The position numbers were made by a program, and so were the translations under genes. A stretch of DNA of 64,000 nucleotides from Sialis fuliginosa. Taxonomy: Eukaryota; Arthropoda; Insecta; Megaloptera; Sialidae. Shown one piece after another: positions 24,601-35,591 of the stretch. Each line of letters begins with the position of its first letter. Within the stretch, counting starts at the first letter, position 1. Under the pieces are notes generated by a model. The model searched no databases, had not been told where the DNA came from, and saw only the letters and a list, made by a program, of their open reading frames with translations. The stretch is taken from NCBI GenBank assembly GCA_961205875.1, contig OY540810.1, positions 12,028,001-12,092,000 of the forward strand, given 5' to 3'.

Positions 24601-25876
24601 ATCGTCATACCGCAATACTGCCTCAATACAAATTATCTTGGTTTATAACTTTATAAGTAATTTGTCATTTGTTTTTAAGGTAAAACAATCTTCTGTTCAA
24701 ACATTGAGAAATTTCATATTGCTTCTATTTAAGAAAACATAAGTTTGTCTCATATCTCAAATACTACGTGATTTCTGAAAACTAAAAAAAATATTATTAA
24801 ATAGACAATACGAAACCATACAACATTTATTTTAAACATTTCATTTATTTTTAATTCACGATGGAAAATTTCGAACTAAAACGGTTTTTGGCTAATACCT
24901 ATATAGTAGGCTATGAGAATTTTGTGAAATGTTTGTGCACCATTAAACTGTCCTCTCTTAAAGGTAACTTTTGCCCTATTTAACCGATAGTTTCCGAGAT
25001 CCTCATTCTGTACCTTGGTATTTAGACATCCTGTATAATACTTTAATATATTTTTTTAAACGTAAAGTCTAAATTCTCGAGTATTTTAGACTGTATTACA
25101 TAAATTAAAAACTATGACTCTAATGTAAGTTTATTATAATATATGTAATAAAATGAGTTTATTTATGATTTATAAGTTCCGTTATTATTAATGTATTTTA
25201 TACAATTAAATTTTAAATTACTATATATACCTTTCGTGACGGTTCTAGAAGTTGCAAGATTGAAAAAACTCCTACTTAAATTTTAATTCCACTTTAATTA
25301 TAAAATTGGTTAATTCTATTAGCTGTAATTAGTTATATGATGAGCAACACGGAATGTCAATTTTATTTCTATGTTGGTACCTACTGCGTACATTTGAATA
25401 TTTTTTTTGTTTTGTTTGATATGGTAAATAATAATCGTAGAAAATTATATTTTGTGTTAAATTTACCAAAGGTAGTTAATTATCGAAAAATTTATTCACT
25501 TGCTTGGTAAACCATTTAATTTTTATACAATTTTACAAAAAAAAATATTAATTATATATTTTTTCTGATACGTGCCTGATTTTTTGTTGTATATTTTTAA
25601 TTTTTTAACAATTTCAATCTAAATCTAATTTTTCTGCTACGCAAACGTCAAAATGACATTTATATGTCAAAGTAAATAGCGATGACGATTTTTTTATGCA
25701 AATGGAAATAATTTTTAGCAGTAGAAAAAATGAATCAACTATTACGGGATTTCCCCGACAATCTGCATTTGACACACTTTACTACTCTAAATCCAACTAT
25801 ATATCATTATTTTCGTCCGCCCAAGTCAATTTTTTAGGTGTGTATAATTAGCTTAATAATTTCGCACCCTGTTATT
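21661..25876. other. AT-rich stretch, no gene
   Basis: CAGGGCCGTAACTAAAGGC at 22278 resembles a hAT left end without partner. A C15-16 run lies at about 22880. An (ATGT)n microsatellite lies at 23519-23535. The frame 24548-24742 is AT-rich noise. Confidence 0.45.
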
Positions 25877-26220
25877 GCATACTAATATTATACATATATA
25901 AATGCGAAAGTGTGTTTGTCTGTCTGTTACCTTTTCACGGCTAAACCACTAAACTGATTTTGATGAAATTTGGCAGTGATATAGCTTGCACTCTGATGAA
26001 GGACATAAGCTACTTTGTATCCCGAAAAATGTATTACTTAAATAAAAAATGGGTGTATGATTTTTGTACGCGCGACCTGTTTTATCGACTATCATAACAG
26101 AAATCTGTATTACCTAACTTCTTCTTTTTCATGAGTTTTTTTGTCAAGTAGATTTTCTCTTTTTCTGACAGCTTTTACTTAACCTTAATTCCACGCGAAC
26201 GAAGTCGCGAGTAACAGCTA
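25877..26220 (+). mobile_element. Helitron-like element, nearly complete
   Basis: 5' GCATACTAATATTATACA (first T/C degenerate), then the GCGAAAGTGTGTTTGTCTGT and TTTTCACGGCTAAACCACT blocks, and a 3' end CGCGAACGAAGTCGCGAGTAACAGCTAG at 26217-26220 followed by T. GCGAACGAAGTCGC forms a short imperfect hairpin before CTAG. Confidence 0.72.
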
Positions 26221-26693
26221 GTAAATAATAAATGAGATAGTTAATTAATCAAGTGCCTATTGGTTAATTTTAAGTTAACATTAAACCGTTGAATGGAGAA
26301 TTTTAAAATGGTCATCACATTCTTTTTAGATAAAAATCTGTTTAGCCTTTATAATTAAATATGTTTAACTGATACTTTGAAACTTCTGCTGTTTGTACTT
26401 ATGTTTAATATATTTTATAATTAATTTAATATACCATGAATCAACTGTTAGAAAAACAATTGAATGTACAAGAAAGTATCAATGTATCATTTTTTAAATT
26501 CCTTGCGACGGAAACAGTTGTTTATTTAACAGTTACTGGTTCGGAATTCCGATACCCATAGGCGTGTGCCCGGAATCGTAATTGAGAGTTTTGTTGCAAC
26601 GCATTATTGTTTGTTGGTTAGTTTTTGTTCCCTCTCTCTTCCGCTTACGTGTTATGTTTGTATTTTGATTTAATTTAATGTATAGCACTGCGA

Positions 26694-26868
26694 CAGTGGT
26701 GCACCCATTGAAGGGGAGGGGGGTGTCAGACATTTCTCGTCCAAATTTGTCAGTGTTATTTAATTTAACAATTGGTAGATAAAATGATAACAAAATGAAA
26801 ACTAACTATAAATACAAAAATTACCCCACCCCCCACCCACCCGAATTTTTGTTGTGGGTGCACCGCTG
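26694..26868. mobile_element. hAT-like MITE
   Basis: CAGTGGTGCACCCA...TGGGTGCACCGCTG with TSD CACTGCGA (26686-26693) / CATTGCGA (26869-26876), one mismatch. It has G- and C-rich strands near the ends. The minus frame 26533-26793 overlaps it by chance. Confidence 0.76.
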
Positions 26869-27102
26869 CATTGCGATATACATATATATTTTCATACTAT
26901 ACCTTATCGAAAGCGATAAAAGAGGCCATTAAGTATTTTGTTTTAGCATTTGTTTGAAAATAATCTTTCTAAAATTAATACATTTTTGTAAATTCATTAA
27001 AGAAATGTAAAATTTAAATTTACACAACACCTAGTCTAACATGGATCAGGGGGAGGGGGTCATAGAGGTAATGCCCCCTTACCAAAAAATGTATATAGAT
27101 TT

Positions 27103-27481
27103 AAAGCATATAAAAAACACTTATATATTAATCCAGTATCTGTCTATCTGTCTTTCAAGCAGGAAGATAACTTGCATCTTGGGGATTATACATACATATG
27201 TATTCTGAAAAAAATTGATTAAAAATATGACTGTGACATTTGTACGCATTATAGGTTATACTTTTTTGGCGTAGGTCTTTAATGTGCAAATGCGAAACTA
27301 AAAACCTGTTTCATGGACCGTCATAGCAGAAAATGAGAATTTAAAAACCTGTTTTATCGACTATCATAATAGAAAATGCGAAACTCAAAACCTATTTTAT
27401 CGAATATCATAAGTAATCATGACAGATATTTGTATTTATTAACCTGTATTCTACGCGAACGAAGTCGCGGGTAACAGTTAG
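27103..27481 (+). mobile_element. Helitron-like element, degenerate
   Basis: Internal blocks ('GGAAGATAACTTGCATCTTG', 'ACCTGTTTTATCGACTATCAT', partly duplicated) and the tail GCGAACGAAGTCGCGGGTAACAG end in TTAG at 27478-27481, a CTAG variant. Confidence 0.6.
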
Positions 27482-28776
27482 TTATTATTATACTAAAGTT
27501 GTTTTGTTTTGAACTTAAAAGCTTATTTTGTCCATTTCCTGGGCCATGCCCCCCACCCTTCTAATATAAAATCGCGCCTGCATAACGAATTAGACTGGCG
27601 ACTTGTGATTTACAAAATAACGTAATATAATTTATTATTATGTTAAAATAACGCGCATTTTAATCGTTGGAAGATAACCATCGTATAAAAAGATTATTAT
27701 TATTTACAATTAAAGTATTTTTTGTAAAAATGTAATAATATTTGCTTACGCACAGTGCAGTATTTTATGTACAAATGTACACGTACTACATGAAATAAAA
27801 AGATTAAAATTATTTTTAATTTTTTATTAACATAATATTTATTTTTTATTTAATGTTATTAACATTTAATTTTAATTAATACTACATGTCTTATATAATT
27901 GTAACTGGCCTTCAATTTTAATACAGGATGTTCGCGAAAACCGATCACTTTATTGGGGTTAGAAGGTCGGTTAAATGAACAAAGTATCAGTTTTTTTTAT
28001 AGATGAATAAAATAATTGTAGGTAGGTACGTTGAATTTCAAAGATTTTTTTTTTTCAAAATCCGAAAGTAAAAAAAAGAAATTTGTATAGTAGAAATATA
28101 TATTATAAAAATAACACAGTTTTATTGTAACAGGAACCATAAAAAAATTGTTAATTTTTTATGTAGCTTCTAAAGTAGACGAAATTTTAAGAATATGTTT
28201 ACATTATTATAATTTAATCAAGTATTGATTAAATTATAATAATATAAAATATTCTGTTAGGGGCAGCCCAGTTTAAAACAAAATGTATTTCTGTTTCGAA
28301 GAATTTTTTTTGTTTATAGGTATAAAAAGAGAAAATTATATTAAATAGCGTCTGATAAATTAATTTTATTAAAAAAAATTTTTTTTAAAATAAATAAAAA
28401 CCATCGTCTGCCCCCTCTCCCCTAAGAAATAAGCTAAATTTATACTATGACAATGGGTGTATCAATTCTCAGAAAATACTTTTTGAATATTAATAATGAA
28501 GAAAATGTCAAACATACTACTTAAATTAATTATTATAATTTAAAGACCTTACTTATAACATGTACTTTAAAATTTACAAATGTCAACATCCTAAAATAGT
28601 TAATATTCCTATAACAAAACGCAGAAAAATAAACTAAAAAATTATAATCGAAGGTTAATATCAATTGTATTATATCAATTAATTAATAATTCAAATCATT
28701 TACTTACGGTTAAAAACGTGCAAAGTGAATTTAGAATGTATAAAAAATAATAAACGCATCAAGCAATCGGAAGTGT
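27482..28776. other. AT-rich stretch with an old repeat fragment
   Basis: 'CAGGATGTTCGCGAAAACCGATCACT' at 27926 is a diverged relative of 15151. No gene. Confidence 0.4.
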
Positions 28777-29411
28777 AGAGATACTCTAGTAAGAGTTCTG
28801 ACAGCGTCGCCATTTTTAGCCACATTTATTATGTAATAAGATACTGGCACCAGTTTTGGCCGCTTTTAGAGCAAGATATACTGTTTTTTGGGATTGATGG
28901 GCTTCTTTTTTATAATTCTCATGAACTCATGTTACTAATAAAACAAGTACCTATTTCTTTATTAAATCAATATAAGTCCGCAAATATAGTTTTTTTTTTA
29001 ATTTCAGCCTTTTATTTTGTTTATGTTTTTTTTTTTAGTAATGGCCACCTAGTGATGAACATTTGCTAATGATTACAAAATGATAAGTACTACGACACAA
29101 AAGTTATAAAATAAAGAATCGTAAAATATGAAACAATGTAAAGCAGATCTATGATAATAAAATAATTAATAAATATATTACAACAATAATTAGTTTAAAT
29201 GTCCATCATTTCGACACCCATTAGCCGATTGTCATCAAATTAAGCTGCATTACAGTTAAGTGTCTATAGATTATGATTCAATAATGGCAATTATCAATTA
29301 TCAACAAAATTAATAAAATCAGAAAATACGGCTATAGGTAAAACTTGGCTATTACAATAATTTAGAAATCGATTCGGGCTGTCAGAACTCTTACTATGAG
29401 TATCTTTACGG
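28777..29411. mobile_element. Inverted-repeat element enclosing palindromic MITE copy b
   Basis: GATACTCTAGTAAGAGTTCTGACAGC (28779-28804) and its complement (about 29380-29406) form the outer arms. Copy b starts at 28834 with TAATAAGATACTGGCACCAGTTTTGG and lacks its right end. Confidence 0.55.
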
Positions 29412-29816
29412 ATGTTCTCTGAAAGATATACCTTAAAATAGCCTTTAATTGAAGGCCATGAGTTCGACAATTTTATAAAGAGCGTATGTGCAATTACATA
29501 TACGTTTTGAGCCAGTGCAATAACCTTATTATCATTGAAATTTATTTTAAGATATTGTTATTTCTTTTAATCGCCTTTATTGGTTTAAAAATAAATAATT
29601 ATGTTATTTTTGGTGTCTAGAATTCAGAATTATTTCCTGTTTCGTATAGATAGTTTTATTTTTATTTATTATTTTATTATTATTGAAACTATTGTATTTT
29701 ATAACAATAGCAATTATTTTTTTAGGAATGAAAAATAAATGAAATTCTAAATATAAATATCGGTATGGAGAATTATACATGATTTCCATAAAATAAAACT
29801 CACCTTTGTATTATAA

Positions 29817-30190
29817 ATAAGGTACTGGCACCAGTCTTGGATATGCACCCTATTTTTTAAATTAAATGTACTGAATTAAAAATATTTGTTGATATATGAT
29901 TACTACTATTCCTGAATATTAATATATATATACATTTAACTGTCTTACAGCGTGATTTGATGTCAATCGGCCAATAGGTGTCAAAATGGTGGACATTTAA
30001 ACTAATTATTAGTTATAAGTTATTTATTATTTATTAAATTATCATAACAACTGCTTTACAATGTTTCTTTGACGATTCTTTCTTTTATGTCGTAGTACAT
30101 ACTTATCATTTGTAATCATTAGCAAGTGTCCATCACTGCGTGCTCATTACTGGTTTTACTTTATCCATTACTGGAGGAAAAACATAAAAG
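29817..30190. mobile_element. Palindromic 'CTGGCACCAGTCTTGG' MITE, copy c, truncated
   Basis: It opens ATAAGGTACTGGCACCAGTCTTGG and runs in opposite orientation to copies a and b ('TGTCAAAATGGTGGACATTTAAAC', 'AGCAAGTGTCCATCACT'). The other end is missing. Confidence 0.55.
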
Positions 30191-31865
30191 TTATAAAATT
30201 TCGAATATATCAAAAACCTATAATCCGATTAGCACAAAAATCAATAGTACTCACTGAGACAAATATTTTTCACAAAAATAATTCAAAACGTCGGTGAATT
30301 TACCAGTAGTTATCGTGAACGAAAAAAAAATTATACATCCAGACACACACGCACAGCCGCCATGCGGAAATCAACTTTTCTTTATGTTTTGAAGGTAGTA
30401 CAGTCAGACTCTGCTCTTATCTCGGACACAATTTTTCGATGGTATTACAATAGTTTCATTTATTTCAGAACATGGAAGTAAAAAATGTAATAAATACAAA
30501 TAAATGGGCAGTATTCAGAGTTCCCTAATTATAGTAATAAAATAAATAATTTGATAAAATTAGAAATCTGACTATGCAAAAAGGAATTTGAACTGAAATA
30601 TATTAAACAAAATGTAAAGTACGGTACTGTGTATACATATATATATATATAAATATTATTACTAACTACAATCAAATAGCCAAGTATATAATCATACTTA
30701 GGTACTTACATTGTTTATTTCATATTTAATTAAATGCATGTCTAAAAGTAATTATATTAAATACATATTATGTATATGAGTTTATTTAAAGCATAAAGAA
30801 TTAATGTTGATACAATGAAAGATATTTTGAAAATTTATTAAACATTAATATTTAAATATATTAATGAATTAAGATGTTTTTATTTATATTACTTTCCCAA
30901 TAATTACTCAAAAAAATATAGTTACCCTCCATTAAATATTTAGATGCATGGATTTTTGCGATGAACTGCGCCATTACTAAAACAATAATAAAATATCTCT
31001 CATGGGAGCCACAGGACTTTCTTTTACGTAACATTGAGAGTGAACCGTATACGTGTTTCTAATATTTAATGAAAAATACTTCAAACTAATAAAAGAAAGA
31101 ATAAAATTAATGGCTCATAAATTATAGATAATAATATTCTCTACAACATGTATCAAATGAATTTTTTTAATGAATAGAACATAAATTATATATATTAATA
31201 TTACCTACAGATTTTAACTTGACCATTTTTCTCTAATTCACACTGTTTCAAAGTAATTCGAAAAAATCAAAAATCGACCTCAGTAAACATCCGTATCCGG
31301 TTGAAATATCGTTTTAAAAAATATATAATAATAATATATATAATTATAATATTATAATAATTTATATGATTAATCTTAAATATAAAATTTCACCCTTCTG
31401 TTATTTGTCGTATTTGAGTTACAGCGTCTACAGACAGACCTACACACAGACATCATAGTAAAAATAATCCGAATGAATTAAGGGAGGGTCAAAATGGATA
31501 ATTCCATCAAAATCCGGATTTCTAAAAAATCGACTTAACAATACTTATACTACTGTATACATATGTATCTATATTTCATATATGTAGGTACTCACATGTG
31601 TATAAGAAAGTAATAATTCTCAGAATTGAAAAGAATAGACAAAACACCTGCTTAACAATATTTTTATTCTATAATATTATTAGATTAAAATACGTATTGT
31701 GTATAAACAAACGCATATCTAGATTTACAATTTGGGGGGAGGGGGGTCATGGACTGTGAAAAGGACAGCAAAAATGTTACATTATTATAGTAGTAGCAAC
31801 TATACATGTTTCTTAAATAAATAATACACAAGAACATATCAAATTGATTTCAAAAATGGCTACTA
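30191..31865. other. AT-rich stretch, nothing recognised
   Basis: There are (TA)n tracts near 30636-30650 and 31320-31360 and a G-rich run at 31733-31746, with no coding frame. Confidence 0.45.
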
Positions 31866-33453
31866 TCTACTATATATAACGAAGTGCCCTGACTGACTGA
31901 CTCACAATCATTTTTTTGACCATTTCCACTCATCGGAGAAACTTGAAATTTGGTATATACATTCCTTGGGGGTAAAAAATAACAACTAGTGGGCCTTTTT
32001 TGAAAAAGTTTATAAATGGGGTAACAAGGGGCCCCCAAATTTTCAAAAAAAAAGTTACAATTTATTTATTATTTTTTTTATATTCCTTGGGCGATATAAT
32101 GTAAGGTTCAAATTTCAGATTTAAAAAAAAAGAAAAAAAAAGGAAAAAAAAAGTTTTGATGTAAAAAACTATCAAAACGAAAACCGATATTAGATTTTTT
32201 TAATTTTTTTCAAATACTTTGGTTAATTGACAACCATGAACCCGTGTCTGATTTTTGAAAAAGATATGTTAAAGAGGAGAAAATAAACAAAATACGTTTA
32301 CATATAATGCGCTTTAAGCATTTACTAAATTAATTGCAAATGTCGTAACTATGGATACATTATATTTTATTGATTATTTTTTAAATTTTTAAATGTCAGT
32401 GGCCATTTAAAATTTTGAATTGAATGTGTTTAATATATGAACAATAAAATATAATAAAAAAGAAATATAAAGAACATAACGAATGAAAAAATATGGACAA
32501 CTCAAAGTAATGAATAATTAAAATTTTCGTACATAAATATGTCAAAAAAATTGAAGACAAACAATCACAGCATTCGGATGACTAACATTCGGCATAACAT
32601 AGGTAATACATTAAAATTTAAAACTTAAAGTTATTGATATATCAATATTTTTACCTACATAGGTATTTTAAATATCAGAAGTATTTATTTAATTAACAAT
32701 TAACATTGACGTAATTTTAAATGATATTTTTTTAATTGTTAGAATTTGTATATCTGTTAAGGATCCACATTTACTTATCTATGTATGCAAGCATCTGTAC
32801 CAATCTGTATATCATACATCTAAAATGTCAATGTGTATCTACTGTGCTCTAACTTTTAAATAGTTGAACTGATTTCAAATGATTTATTGCGAATTGTTCG
32901 AATACAGTGACAAAATTCGTTTAATTTACAAGAATATTTGATTTTAAAAAAGGTTAATCTTTTTTAATACGAAATGTAGGTAGGTATATACTAATATATA
33001 GTTAATTGTAATTAATTGTAGAAAGGATGTACAACAAGAATGTATACAAGCTACTAATAATATATTTATATAGAAACATTGATTTAATTTAGATGACTTT
33101 TTGAAAGACACGAGGAGAAAAACCGAAAATGAAATTATTTTTAATATTCATAAAATGTTATTTCAAATCATGTAAGTATATACAATATATTTAAAAGTCA
33201 GCATTATTCCATTATCATAAAAAAGTAATTATCATCTGTAGGCTTTCATGGCTGTTCATATATGAACTTTGGTTTCCGAACTGATGTCAACGTTTAAATG
33301 TTTTTTTGTTGCCGTTGAACATATGTATGGCTTGATGTTTCGACTTCCATGTCGGAGTCTTTTTCATATAAGACTAAAGGTATGTGTAATACAGGGTGAC
33401 AGATTAAGAGTAACCCATTCTTAATTAATAATATCGAAATAAGTAATCACTAA

Positions 33454-34229
33454 GGGTGCGTTCCAGATGGCACTTGTAACGTTACGATCATGACGTGTCA
33501 AATATTCTGAATGATGCAATTGTAAGAACCAATGAGTGTCAGTAAAAGCCAGAAATTAAACCGGATATATCTGATACAATTCCTTATACGTATATACCAA
33601 AGTTGTAAACAACGGAGCCAGCGGACATCTGTCAGGAGAGTAAGTCCCTCCTTTTTTATAATTTAATTAAATATCCTTAAGATTCTTTGTTTACCGGGGT
33701 TCATATTTTTCATCGTTGAAATGATTTGCATTATTTTGTGATTGTTGCAGAAATCAAAATTTGCATTTTACAATAATTTCTACAATCAAACTTATTTCTA
33801 TGCCGGATAGTTAAAATATTTTTAAAAAAACTATTATAATAATGTTTTTTAACTGTGATATTTTTCTTTGTTCTGTATTATTTTTAGTTTTGAACGAGTT
33901 AAAATTAAAAAAATTACCAAAAAAAACATTTATTTTTTCAGTTAATACGATAAGGAGTTAAAACTAACAGGGAATTGCTTTAGAGGTTCACGTGCGTTAC
34001 TTTCCTTCAATAACAATTTCACCGAAGAACCTCATTATGTTCTGATGAAGGAAGTATTCAGTCAAACATTTGGTGTTCCTAACCACCACCCAAAGAACCA
34101 GCCGTTCTTCAATAATGTTTACACATTCAGTGTTTTGGATAATCGTATATGGTTCAGGAACTTCCAGATACTGTCAGAAGACGGCGCTTTGGCTGAAATA
34201 GGGTCTAGATTCATCCCTGGAACGCACCC
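33454..34229 (+). mobile_element. TWA-TSD MITE (PIF/Harbinger-like) carrying a BRX1 gene fragment
   Basis: The ends are GGGTGCGTTCC...GGAACGCACCC, perfectly inverted over 11-13 bp. The flanks are TAA (33451-33453) and TTA (34230-34232). The opposite arm of the surrounding palindrome shows the uninterrupted sequence as CAC-TTA-GTG, so the target was TTA and the left copy carries one substitution. A 3-bp TWA duplication is typical of PIF/Harbinger. No transposase is visible. The interior holds intron-like sequence and the BRX1 exon at 33942-34212, plus a donor-like GAG|TAAGT near 33640 that might close another captured exon (weak). Confidence 0.75.
33942..34212 (+). pseudogene. BRX1: Captured exon fragment of ribosome-biogenesis factor BRX1 (Brix domain)
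   Basis: The frame through 33955-34212 reads about 85 residues that match the middle of the Brix-domain protein BRX1, a nucleolar factor for 60S ribosomal subunit assembly. Key stretches are LTGNCFRGSRALLSF, EEPHYVLMKEVF, HHPKNQPFF, and VLDNRIWFRNFQILSEDGAL followed by AEIGSRF. The ATG at 34045 is an internal methionine, not a start. An intact acceptor (TTTTTTCAG at 33933-33941) precedes it, so this is a genomic copy with intron sequence, not a processed cDNA. The first codons (33943-33954, reading NTIR) are one base out of frame with the rest, which suggests a frameshift near 33955. The homology stops at 34212, just before the transposon's right terminal inverted repeat, in mid-exon. It lies wholly inside the element 33454-34229. 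A functional BRX1 is not encoded here. Confidence 0.88.
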
Positions 34230-34269
34230 TTAGTGGGCCTAATTTTAATTATCAAATCTTTTGTGAACC

Positions 34270-34614
34270 TTAAAGTTTTTGTAAAAATGGTGTTATGGCC
34301 GATTGATGGTTTTCGACAGACGAGTAACACAAATTCTGTTTATTCCTCTTGCCAAGAAATTGGAAATGCGCTTCGTTGCTCATAATTATGATGTTAACAA
34401 AATTATTCCCTCTATCTAAAATCCAACGACTGAAATCCAAACATGTGTTTAAGTCATTTGGAAAAAGTTTTTGAGCGTTTTGCCATTTGTATGGATGAAA
34501 GTGTAAATCTTTCTTCAAAATTAGATTTGATTGATTAAAATTTGCTTCAATCCTGTTTGTTTTTCTTCTCCGATTCACTTCCAATTGTCTTGCGATTTGA
34601 AGCCACGGGAACAT
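34270..34614 (-). pseudogene. Degenerate Tc1/mariner (IS630-type) transposase fragment
   Basis: The open frame of 114 codons corresponds to the linker and start of the catalytic core of an insect IS630/Tc1-mariner transposase. 'LKKDLHFHPYKWQNAQKLFPNDL' resembles the usual 'ILHKDLxLxPYKxQxxQELxPND' block, and 'SNEAHFQFLGKRNKQN' corresponds to the 'SDEAHFxLxGxVNKQN' block. In the last block the catalytic Asp is replaced by Asn, so the enzyme would be inactive even if complete. The N-terminal DNA-binding domain and the rest of the core are missing. The apparent start methionine is accidental. It lies between the long TIRs of 33390-34764. Confidence 0.75.
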
Positions 34615-35591
34615 TTAATTGTTGTCGGAACCACCACTGAGTCTGAATAATTTAATTGGTTAAGGTTAACAAAAGATTTTACAGTTAAAATTAGGTTCAC
34701 TAAGTGATTACTGTTTTCGATATCATTAATTAAAAATGGGTCACTCTTAATTTGTCACTCTTTATATTAATTTGAAACATTTTTAATTCTATAGTTATGG
34801 CGTAAAAGTTATAAAACAATTTTTTATCGTTGTCGTATCAAAAACAAATGTGATATAAGTATGTAATATATTTTTATACGACAAGAGTTTAAAACATATC
34901 AAACAAAAACACTACGCCAATCGTTCATACTTAGGATACACCAACATGTCAAGGCGAAATTCAACATTAAATTAAAAATTTAATTATTTGTTGATCTGGA
35001 AATTATTATATTCCAATATTAGAAGTAAATTTTTTAATGAGAGTTTCAAATTATAGAGGTTATAGTTAGGTGACATCGATAGAGAAACCATAGATGTGAA
35101 CAGATTTTGATTTATCGAGATTCGACTTATAATAATGTGTGTATTTTTTTAAAATTAAATAATTTGGTGTGAATTTTGTTTTAAATTAAAATTTTGAAAA
35201 TAATTAACTTGGAAATTACTGTATTCCAATATAGATATAATTGAACAGAAAAAAAATTAAATAATTTTTACTTTAGAGATTAAATTTATAAACCCGAGTA
35301 ACACCGGGTCCAAAGCGTTAGTTATGTAAGGATTCCTTCATATTCATAAAGATACAAAATAAGTACATATCATGCTGCGGGGACATATCTTATAGAAAAT
35401 CGGAAGGCTCTGTAACGCGGAGACTTTGTATGAACTTGATTTTTGGGCTGTTATCCATGACATTGTATTAAAAAACTTGAAAATTAATTGATTCCAATAT
35501 AGAAATACTTTAATTGAAAAAAATTATTACAGAATCTTTACTTTACAGATTAAATGTATATACTCGAGTAACACCGGGTCCAGCGCGCTAG

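Larger units (their letters stand above)
33390..34764. mobile_element. Tc1/mariner-superfamily element with long TIRs, interrupted
   Basis: Left end (from 33392: CAGGGTGACAGATTAAGAGT) and right end (to about 34762, reading ACTCTTAATTTGTCACTC) are inverted, and the similarity runs for about 115 bp per arm. TA dinucleotides flank both ends. The left arm is split by the BRX1-bearing MITE after 33450 and resumes at 34230. A degenerate transposase frame occupies the minus strand of the core. Confidence 0.7.
31866..35591 (+). mobile_element. Helitron-like element, copy 1 of a head-to-tail pair
   Basis: The 5' end is TCTACTATATATAACGAAG, preceded by A. The 3' end is CTAG at 35588-35591, preceded by the short hairpin CCGAGTAACACCGGG-type sequence seen in other copies. 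The first 800 bp (31866-32665) is nearly identical to 35592-36404; similarity then continues more weakly to about 33340 (against 36870) and in the tail (34880-35591 against 38345-38785). The interruption at 33390-34764 is a later mariner-like insertion. A related tail at 35285-35316 ending TTAG suggests an older internal 3' end. No Rep/helicase coding sequence was seen. Confidence 0.62.

Noticed and set aside
26533-26793. Minus-strand frame of 86 codons
   Set aside because: It overlaps a bounded hAT-like MITE and its left flank and resembles no transposase.
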